Shown here one piece after another: positions 57,626 through 64,000 of a stretch of DNA of 64,000 nt (positions within the stretch are counted from its first letter, which is position 1; each line of letters begins with the position of its first letter). Origin of the DNA: Candidatus Oscillochloris fontis (GTDB lineage Bacteria > Chloroflexota > Chloroflexia > Chloroflexales > Chloroflexaceae); the NCBI RefSeq assembly GCF_004138135.1, contig NZ_RYFD01000014.1, positions 1 to 64,000 on the forward strand, in the 5' to 3' direction. The translations under genes and the position numbers were made by a program. The notes beneath the pieces were generated by a model. It saw nothing but the letters and a program-made list of their open reading frames with translations. It did no database searches and was not told the DNA's origin.

Positions 57626-59164
57626 ATGAAAAAGATTAACAAAACCGTACTGCTCGTGTTTTCCGTCGTGATCTTAGCAGCTTTAATTAGGGTGTGGGGG
57701 GTGAATTTTGGATTACCACAGCTCTACCATGCAGATGAGAGTAATAAGATTTCAATCGCTCAGAAAATGTTTAAGACGGGAGATCTTAACCCGCACTACT
57801 TTAAGAAGCCAACTCTTTTTATCTATCTCAATGCCTTATTATATATTCCTTATTATAAACTAGGAGAGATTTTAGGTGTTTTCAAAAATCCAAATGACAT
57901 ATCATACCCAATAACACTAACTATGGGGGTTGGTTATTCTGCACTCCCAACATCCGTTCTTATGGCAAGGCTTTTGTCGGTTGCTTTTTCTACGGCAACG
58001 ATACCTTTCATCTTTAGTATTGGTCAACGTCTCAGTAAAAAAACATCAGTTGGACTACTGGCTGCTCTATTTTTGGCTGTTTCTCCAACGCATGTGATGC
58101 TCAGTCGCGAAATTACCGAGAATGCTTTTCAAGTATTCTTTATGACTATTGTGGTTTGGGCTTCACTGCGGCTCTACGAAGAAGGCAAAACGATTGACTA
58201 TATTATTGCAGGCGTAGCCACGGGGCTAACTATTTCATCAAAGTATCCAGGGGTACTCATAGTTATTGTTCCAATTTGTGCGCATTTCTTGCGATCAGAA
58301 TTTAAAAAGGGAATAACAGATATTCGTATATACTATACGTTATTCCTTGCACCTATCACCTTTCTTGCAACAACTCCGTTTGCGTTACTCGATTATAAAA
58401 AATTCCTTGAAGATACCTTGTTTGAGGTTGATCACTATGCAACCGGGCATCCCGGTATGGAGGGAAATAGTCTTGTTTGGTATCTGACCTATGCATGGGG
58501 AACGTCCGCTTTGATTTATCTCTTTGCACTATTAGAGATTGTGCGTGGTTTATATACGCGCTCAAAAAATATCATTCTTTTATCTGTTTTTCCGGTAGTA
58601 CATTTTGTGTTTATCATTTCATTTGTTGTGCGTAATGATCGTACACTTCTTCCTTTAACTCCGATGCTGTTTGTCTTATCTGCGTCTTTTATTGTGTACA
58701 TATGGCGGCATTTCCTGGGTAATAGAATAGTAATTGGTTTGTTTGCGTCTTTAGTAATAATAAGCCTCTTTCAGCCAATTATGAAAACGTATCAAGAGGG
58801 AGTGCGATTAACGACGCCAGACAGTCGTGTAACCTCTATGGCATGGATTGAAGAGCATGTACCTGTTGGATCAAGGGTTGCCCTAGAAGCCTATGCTCCT
58901 TTTGTTAATCCTGACACATTCTTTGTTGTTCCTGTTGGTGTGATGATTAATTATGAGCCTGATTGGTATGTCGAACAAAAGATAGACTACCTCGTATTTG
59001 GGCATGGCATGTACGGAAGATTTTATCTCGATCCAGAACGATATAAAAATGAAATCACTCGGTATAATACTCTCTTTGAGTATGAACAATTTGAGCTTAT
59101 TCAACTTTTTAATGATGCAGGGTATGAAGTACGTATTTATCAAGTAGATCATTCCGATTCTTAG
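57626..59164 (+). CDS. GT39/PMT-like membrane glycosyltransferase, AT-rich
   Basis: 512 residues with about 11 membrane segments. The first extracytoplasmic loop carries the acidic motif YHADE (residues about 34-38; PMT/ArnT-type enzymes use a nearby DE or DD), with GLPQLYHADESNKI. The C-terminal 120 residues are soluble (WIEEHVPVGSRVALEAYAPF). It uses a lipid-linked sugar to glycosylate a protein or lipid. Base composition is far more AT-rich than its neighbours, with many AAA/ATA/TTA codons, suggesting acquisition by transfer. GGTGAT lies about 8 bases before the ATG. Confidence 0.8.
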   Translation: MKKINKTVLLVFSVVILAALIRVWGVNFGLPQLYHADESNKISIAQKMFKTGDLNPHYFKKPTLFIYLNALLYIPYYKLGEILGVFKNPNDISYPITLTMGVGYSALPTSVLMARLLSVAFSTATIPFIFSIGQRLSKKTSVGLLAALFLAVSPTHVMLSREITENAFQVFFMTIVVWASLRLYEEGKTIDYIIAGVATGLTISSKYPGVLIVIVPICAHFLRSEFKKGITDIRIYYTLFLAPITFLATTPFALLDYKKFLEDTLFEVDHYATGHPGMEGNSLVWYLTYAWGTSALIYLFALLEIVRGLYTRSKNIILLSVFPVVHFVFIISFVVRNDRTLLPLTPMLFVLSASFIVYIWRHFLGNRIVIGLFASLVIISLFQPIMKTYQEGVRLTTPDSRVTSMAWIEEHVPVGSRVALEAYAPFVNPDTFFVVPVGVMINYEPDWYVEQKIDYLVFGHGMYGRFYLDPERYKNEITRYNTLFEYEQFELIQLFNDAGYEVRIYQVDHSDS

Positions 59165-59179
59165 GATAGAGAGAAACTC

Positions 59180-59512
59180 ATGTCAGAGCCTCTTCCCACG
59201 CCCCTTACCGACCTGCGCCGCCGCGCACCGATAGCACGCACGTTGATCCGTGATGTCTTGACCGAGATGGTTGGTGAGGTTGAGGTTGTGTATGACTTCT
59301 ATCGCGAGTGGAATGGGTGCTGGTTGGTCAATGTCAAGGTGAGTGGGGCGGCGAGTGCGCAACTCAGCTTTACGCTGATGGATACGCCTAGTGGAGGTAT
59401 GCTGGCACTGCCGCGCCCCATGCCCAGCCGCTGGCGCAGCGTGGGGGTGCGGGCGACTGATGGGACGCGCTGGAGCCTGAGTGAGCAGGGGGCGTTGGTG
59501 CGGGTGGGGTAG
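59180..59512 (+). CDS. Small protein of unknown function
   Basis: 110 residues, soluble, GC-rich unlike the gene before it. No recognised domain. A pattern of beta-strands (EVEVVYDFYREWNGCWLVNVKV) and a final GALVRVG is visible. GAGAGAAA precedes the ATG. It is 15 bases after the transferase stop but differs sharply in composition, so operon membership is uncertain. Confidence 0.6.
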   Translation: MSEPLPTPLTDLRRRAPIARTLIRDVLTEMVGEVEVVYDFYREWNGCWLVNVKVSGAASAQLSFTLMDTPSGGMLALPRPMPSRWRSVGVRATDGTRWSLSEQGALVRVG

Positions 59513-59556
59513 AACCGCATAGCCATTCGGTAGTCGTATTGTGCCCTGGTTGTTGA

Positions 59557-59654
59557 CCGCAGAGGACGCAGAGGAAGAACCAGAGGTATAGCGTGCTTTG
59601 TACACGCAGGTAGATCAAAACCCATCCCTCTGCGTACCTCTGTGTCCTCTGCGG
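59557..59654. repeat. CCGCAGAGGACGCAGAGG inverted repeat
   Basis: Left arm CCGCAGAGGACGCAGAGG and right arm CCTCTGTGTCCTCTGCGG (one mismatch) enclose about 60 bases. A separate GGATGGGCTT/AAGCCCATCC hairpin (59662-59691) follows it. It is related in style to the GACGCAAAG hairpins but differs in sequence. Confidence 0.75.
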
Positions 59655-59722
59655 AGGAGGCGGATGGGCTTTATTATAACGAAGCCCATCCTTAACCGAA
59701 AGCAGCCCCCACCTATACCCCT

Positions 59723-62269
59723 TTACGGCTCGCGGCGCTGTTCCGCCTCGACCTCGGCGCGCTCGGCGGGGGTCTGGGCATGCTCGATGGCTTGGCGCAG
59801 ATCCTCACGGGCTGCGGCCATGTCGCCGGTGGCGCGGTGGTAGCGGGCGCGGATCAGGTAGGGGAGGTACCAGTCGGGGCTTTGCTCGATGCTGGTGTTG
59901 ATGAGTGGTGCGGCATCTTCCAGGCGTTCCAGCAGCATGTAGGCGCGGGCGAGGCTGAGTTGGGCGCTGGGTTGATCGTGGTTGAAGAGTGCATCAATGT
60001 AGCCCAGGCCATCCTGATGCTCACGAGCGGCTTCGAGATCGGGAAGCGCCGCTTCGGCTTGCTGTTGGGCCAGCAGGGCCAAGCCACGCCCGTAGATCGC
60101 CTCGATGTTGTCGGCACCAGCCTCTAGGGCGTGGTTAAAGTCTTGGAGCGCCTCGTCAGGGCGATCCAGGTGTAGGAGTATGAAGCCACGGAAGGTGGAG
60201 GTGGCCACATCAGCATCGCTGATCTTGACCATCGCTTCGGCATCTTCCAGCGCAAGTGCGTAGTTGCCCATGCGAATCAGCATGGCCGCGTGGCCCTCAC
60301 GCGCCTCGGTGTGTTCGGGGTCAAGCGCTATCGCGGCTGCGAAATCGGCGAGCGCGGCTTCGGGGTTCTGGTACACATAGCGGTTGAGGCGGCCCCGCCG
60401 CAACACGGCCTCGAAGTTGCGTGGATCGATCTTGAGGACGGCGTTGGTGTCAGCCAGCGCCTCGTCGTAGCGCGATTCGGTGTAGTTGGCCTCGGCGCGC
60501 AGGTTGAGGGCCAGCGTGTTGTTCGGTTCCTGTGCAATGACGGTGCTGGTGTCGCTGATCACCCGCTGACGACTCTTGGAGATGGTGTCGTAGAAGTCGG
60601 GGGCGGAGGTGAGTAGGCGGGCGTGAGCGATGTAGGCGGACATCAGGTTGGGATCGAGTTCAATCGCTCGCTCAAGATCCTGCAATGCCTGGCGGTGCGC
60701 CTGATCATCCTCGGTGGTCATTGCGATCAGTTCGGCCCGCGCCACATAGGCCGGGGCGTGTTGGGGATCGAGCGCCAGCGCGGCTTCAATGTCGGCGCGG
60801 GCCTGTTCGGTATAGGTGTAGACATCCCACCAGACATAGAGTTGGGCGCGGGCGGCCAGCAGCGCGGGGTTGTCCGGGTTGCGGTCAATCGCCATGGTAT
60901 AGATGCGCAGCGCTTGGTCGGGGTTGCCGTCGGGGCAGCCCGGCGCGGAGCAGGCGCGGAGCCCGTTGGCCAGTGGGTCGTTGGGATCGGGCGGCGGTGG
61001 GGTGTTACGCGGCGGGATCGGGAGGGTGTGCCCGTCGGCGGCGGCAGCCGTAGCATCTACACTCAACTCGGTCGGCACGACGAGCGCGCCAGCTTCGTTG
61101 AGTCCGCGAAAGACCATCATGCCACCGGCAATGAAGGCGCCGAGGACAAGTACCGCTAACGTGCTCAGCACGCCGATCATGATCGCGGATTTGCGCAGGC
61201 ACGAACGCTTTTTGGCCGCGATGGCTGGAGCGACGGGTGGTGCAGGCGCGGGTGTGGGCGCAGCGCTGGTCATGTCGAGGACGCGGGTCTCACGCGAGCG
61301 CGAGACGGCGTCGGGGTCGGTGACGGCCTGGAGTGAGACGAGACTCTGGGGGGCTTGGTTAGCCAAACTTGCAGTTGCCTCGCGTAGCGCAGCCCCGAAG
61401 GCGGCAGCATCCTGAAAGCGCTGGGCAGGATCTTTGGCCAAGGCTTTAAGTAAGACTTGCTCGATCTTGATCGGCAGATCGGGGCGCAGGCTACGCGGTG
61501 GCGGTAGTGCGGCGGTGCTGTGCTTCATGACGATGGCGAAGGGGGTGTCGGCATCGAAGGGTACCTGCCCGATCAGCAACTCGTAGAGCACAATCCCCAA
61601 TGAGTAGATGTCAGAACGCGCATCAACCCGTTCACCCCGGCCCTGTTCGGGCGACATATAGGCTGGCGAACCCAGGATGGTGCCAGCGGCGGTATGCTCG
61701 ACCGAGTCCTTGACGATCCGCGCCACGCCGAAGTCGGTCAGGACGACGCTGGTGGGGGTCAGATTGAGTAGCAGCGCGTCAACATCCGCATCACTCAGCG
61801 CAGCATCAGCGCGGTCACGGCGGCGGATGAGCACGTTAGCGGGCTTGACATCGCGGTGGATGACGTGTTGCTCGTGGGCATAGCCGAGCGCATCGGCGAG
61901 TTGGCTGATGATCTGGCCAACGACGGGGATGGGCAGCAGCTTACCACGCCGGTGCAGGCTTTGGATGGCGGCCTTGAGGGTGGGGCCGCTGACAAATTCC
62001 ATGGCCATGAAGGCGGTGCCCTCGTGGACATCAAAATCGTGGACTTGGACAATATTGGGGTGGTGGAGCGCCGCAACCGCCCGCGCCTCGCGCCCGAAGC
62101 GCTGGAGCAGATCGGGGTCGCTGGCGAGGTGCGGATAGATCACCTTGAGGGCCACAAAGCGATCCAGGGTTGGTTGGTAGGCGCGGTAGACTTCGGCCAT
62201 GCCCCCCCGGCCCAGGCGCTCTAGCACTTGGTAACGGCCCATGGTGCGCCCGGTAAGATCGTCGCTCAT
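59723..62269 (-). CDS. Ser/Thr protein kinase with transmembrane segment and TPR repeats
   Basis: 848 residues. The kinase domain (about 12-300) has Gly-loop LGRGGMAEV, Lys42, HRD Asp140 (VIHRDVKPANVL) and DFG 179-181, with a 25-residue insertion (RRRDRADAALSDADVDALLL) between HRD and DFG. A membrane segment lies at about 353-377. Outside are about 10 TPR-like repeats (400-830) with AAxxxLxxDPxxxxA patterns. This is a Hanks-type receptor kinase; TPRs probably bind proteins or ligands. No partner phosphatase gene is adjacent (the DSP at 55.2 kb is 4 kb away). Confidence 0.9.
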   Translation of the reverse strand: MSDDLTGRTMGRYQVLERLGRGGMAEVYRAYQPTLDRFVALKVIYPHLASDPDLLQRFGREARAVAALHHPNIVQVHDFDVHEGTAFMAMEFVSGPTLKAAIQSLHRRGKLLPIPVVGQIISQLADALGYAHEQHVIHRDVKPANVLIRRRDRADAALSDADVDALLLNLTPTSVVLTDFGVARIVKDSVEHTAAGTILGSPAYMSPEQGRGERVDARSDIYSLGIVLYELLIGQVPFDADTPFAIVMKHSTAALPPPRSLRPDLPIKIEQVLLKALAKDPAQRFQDAAAFGAALREATASLANQAPQSLVSLQAVTDPDAVSRSRETRVLDMTSAAPTPAPAPPVAPAIAAKKRSCLRKSAIMIGVLSTLAVLVLGAFIAGGMMVFRGLNEAGALVVPTELSVDATAAAADGHTLPIPPRNTPPPPDPNDPLANGLRACSAPGCPDGNPDQALRIYTMAIDRNPDNPALLAARAQLYVWWDVYTYTEQARADIEAALALDPQHAPAYVARAELIAMTTEDDQAHRQALQDLERAIELDPNLMSAYIAHARLLTSAPDFYDTISKSRQRVISDTSTVIAQEPNNTLALNLRAEANYTESRYDEALADTNAVLKIDPRNFEAVLRRGRLNRYVYQNPEAALADFAAAIALDPEHTEAREGHAAMLIRMGNYALALEDAEAMVKISDADVATSTFRGFILLHLDRPDEALQDFNHALEAGADNIEAIYGRGLALLAQQQAEAALPDLEAAREHQDGLGYIDALFNHDQPSAQLSLARAYMLLERLEDAAPLINTSIEQSPDWYLPYLIRARYHRATGDMAAAREDLRQAIEHAQTPAERAEVEAEQRREP

Positions 62270-62287
62270 TACAGAAACTCCTACTGG

Positions 62288-63031
62288 CTAACCAGCCAAA
62301 CCACCACCAATAATGAAGAGGAGTGCGCCCAGGCAGAGGTAACTACCATAGGCGATATAGTCGGGGGTAGGCCGCCCCATACGGCGCACAATGATGATTC
62401 CGGCGGCGACCAGTCCGGCAATCAGCATGCCCGGAATGATCGCGGCGGTCAGATTGATCACCCCAACTGCCGCACCGATAAAGATCGCCAGATAGACATC
62501 TCCGAGACCAAAGGGCGCGGCGTGGCCAGGGAAGATGAATTTGGCCAGCACGAAGAGGAGCAGGAACATGATCCCGCCGATCAGTGCGCCGAGAAGGACA
62601 TTGCGCCAATCCATACCCACCAGCGGGCCAACGATCAGCGCCACCAGGGCCGCACCGAGGATGACGAAGGTGTAGATCCAGCGGTGAATCCAGTCTATGG
62701 CCCCGGTGAGGATCAGCACGGCGCAGATGAAGGTCAGGTAGAAGAAATCGCTGCCGAACCCGTGGAGTTGATAGATGCGCAGCAACGAGATGGCCGCGAG
62801 GATCTCGACAAACGGGTAGATCCAGTGGATGCGGCGGCCATCGGCGGCGCGCCCGCGCTGGGCCAGCCAGCCGACCAGGGGTAGCAGATGCCACCAGGCC
62901 AGCGGGGCACCAGTACGGGTACAGCGTGGCCAACCGAGCAGCGTGCGTTCGCGGGGGATACGGATGATCAGCACGTTGAGGAACGTGCCGAGAAAGAGGC
63001 CGAGAATAAAGATAGCAAGCGAAGTCAGCAT
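62288..63031 (-). CDS. pilD: Prepilin leader peptidase (A24 family)
   Basis: 247 residues from the ATG at 63031, with GAAGGTG before it. About 7 membrane segments. Catalytic aspartates are Asp113 (TGAIDWIHRWI) and Asp178 (PFGLGDVYLA), as in type IV prepilin peptidases. The N-terminal methylase region is incomplete: only one Cys (Cys37) remains where four usually bind zinc, so N-methylation may be lost. It processes type IV pilin or secretion pseudopilins. No pilus genes are in the window. Confidence 0.88.
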   Translation of the reverse strand: MLTSLAIFILGLFLGTFLNVLIIRIPRERTLLGWPRCTRTGAPLAWWHLLPLVGWLAQRGRAADGRRIHWIYPFVEILAAISLLRIYQLHGFGSDFFYLTFICAVLILTGAIDWIHRWIYTFVILGAALVALIVGPLVGMDWRNVLLGALIGGIMFLLLFVLAKFIFPGHAAPFGLGDVYLAIFIGAAVGVINLTAAIIPGMLIAGLVAAGIIIVRRMGRPTPDYIAYGSYLCLGALLFIIGGGLAG

Positions 63032-63123
63032 AGAGACACCTTCGCGGGTTGATACCCATTGCCTGTATTGTAGGCGCATGGTAGCACCACCCTATTAAAC
63101 GACGGGTGCGGCCATGCTGTTGC

Positions 63124-63752
63124 AATAGCCCGATCATCCCGTAGGGGCGAAGCATCGCCAACCAACCTTGTTCGGGTTCCCCTGCCACATGGCGGGCGAT
63201 GCTTCGCCCCTACTTGTTCGGGTTGCCCGATCATCCCGTAGGGGCGAAGCATCGCCAACCAACCTTGTTTGGGTTCCCCTGCCACATGGCGGGCGATGCT
63301 TCGCCCCTACAATCCCGCGTTCGGATCTTGTTCGGGTTGCCCGATCATCCCGTAGGGGCGAAGCATCGCCAACCAACCTTGTTCGGGTTCCCCTGCCACA
63401 TGGCGGGCGATGCTTCGCCCCTACTTGTTCGGGTTGCCCGATCATCCCGTAGGGGCGAAGCATCGCCAACCAACCTTGTTCGGGTTCCCCTGCCACATCG
63501 CGGGCGATGCTTCGCCCCTACTTGTTCGGGTTGCCCGATCATCCCGTAGGGGCGAAGCATCGCCAACCAACCTTGTTCGGGTTCCCCTGCCACATCGCGG
63601 GCGATGCTTCGCCCCTACAATCCCGCGTTCGGATCACATGGTGGGCGATGCGTCGCCCCTACAATCCCGCGTTCGGATCACATGGCGGGCGATGCTTCGC
63701 CCCTACAATCCCGCGTTCGGATCACATGGCGGGCGATGCGTCGCCCCTACAA
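63124..63752. repeat. Tandem repeat array (family C)
   Basis: At least five units of 96-97 bp, one with an 18-bp extra (starts at 63130, 63226, 63340, 63437 and 63534), each containing GTAGGGGCGAAGCATCGCC and GGCGATGCTTCGCCCCTAC arms. Three shorter units of about 44 bp (words TCCCGCGTTCGGATCACATG) follow to 63752. Units are nearly identical, so the array is recent or homogenised. The region 63032-63746 contains no gene; the promoter of the prepilin peptidase should lie near 63100, outside the array. Confidence 0.9.
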
Positions 63753-64000
63753 TCCTCGAAACGCCGCCCACATCACCGCCAAGGGCGCGGGCTGGCCGAC
63801 CCAGCGGGTGAGTGCGAGCGCCCCTTGGTGTACCAGCATCCCCGCCCCGTCGCGGGTGGTTGCGCCGCGTGCGGATGCCTCGCGCAGCAGGCGGGTTTGG
63901 CGGTAGACCATGTCGTAGACGACGGTGTGCGCACCAACCGGCGGATCGGCGAGGGGCGTCTCGTCGCCGTGCCAGCCGAGTGAGGTGGCGTTGATCAGCA
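63747..64000 (-). CDS. aroE: Shikimate dehydrogenase, C-terminal part (partial)
   Basis: The gene runs off the right edge; 84 codons are visible. INATSLGW (the NATSxG motif of the NADP domain) and the C-terminal TRDGAGMLVHQGALALTRWVG identify AroE, which reduces dehydroshikimate in aromatic amino-acid synthesis. The stop TAG (63747-63749) lies at the start of the repeat array, so the last residues (FRGL) and stop come from the repeat border. The full length is not visible. Confidence 0.85.
   Translation of the reverse strand, partial: LINATSLGWHGDETPLADPPVGAHTVVYDMVYRQTRLLREASARGATTRDGAGMLVHQGALALTRWVGQPAPLAVMWAAFRGL

Noticed and set aside
63124-63752. CRISPR-like array
   Set aside because: Units are tandem with nearly identical spacers and palindromic arms; there are no unique spacers and no cas genes.

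Overview
The window looks like chromosomal DNA of a filamentous anoxygenic phototroph of the Chloroflexota (order Chloroflexales). This is inference from gene content: a PucC/LhaA-type (BCD family) bacteriochlorophyll-associated MFS carrier, a fused MurF-alanine racemase, Ser/Thr kinase-TPR and LuxR-Kelch membrane proteins, lipoproteins with Thr/Pro/Ala-rich linkers, and very many small palindromic repeats. Most genes are GC-rich. A cell-surface polysaccharide region (about 44.6-59.2 kb) is patchier, with clearly AT-rich stretches. I found no rRNA, tRNA or CRISPR.

Layout. 0-1.1 kb: a small membrane ORF, a small helical protein and a truncated HNH endonuclease. 1.0-5.9 kb: pucC-dsbA operon (minus strand), a MerR-like regulator, a membrane protein and beta-carbonic anhydrase. 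6.1-12.3 kb: aldehyde dehydrogenase-amidase operon, an RRM protein with a long leader, a cation/Ca2+ exchanger and a trans-sulfuration PLP enzyme. 12.5-19.9 kb: a large membrane protein, Bcp peroxiredoxin, an MBL-fold/double cNMP-domain protein and Amt. 20.1-24.8 kb: housekeeping genes rplS, methyltransferase, rnhB and murF-alr. 24.8-25.6 kb: a toxin-antitoxin-like pair whose second gene is split by a small transposable repeat. 25.7-31.4 kb: complete livJHMGF branched-chain amino-acid ABC operon. 32-33.3 kb: anchored protein and YggS. 33.3-39.6 kb: complete oligopeptide ABC transporter. 39.8-43.2 kb: AAA-type ATPase, sugar nucleotidyltransferase, FmdB zinc ribbon and a protein made of MshEN-like repeats. 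43.4-59.2 kb: LuxR-Kelch regulator, methyltransferase, secreted proteins, a seven-gene polysaccharide operon (minus strand), GNAT, SH3 protein and an AT-rich GT39-like transferase. 59.7-64 kb: Ser/Thr kinase, prepilin peptidase, a tandem-repeat array and the 3' end of aroE.

The most unusual layer is the repeats. A 135-136 bp element has 16-bp imperfect terminal inverted repeats (GTAACTRTTCACACTT) and exact 8-bp target duplications at two sites. One copy splits a toxin-like gene in frame and another sits inside an older repeat, so it behaves as a non-autonomous mobile element (MITE). A second family forms long hairpins (15-21 bp stems) whose arms differ from copy to copy while pairing is kept. 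A third family (GTAGGGGCGAAGCATCGCC and complement) repeatedly supplies the stop codons of adjacent genes and forms a tandem array before aroE. Family names A to E used below are mine.
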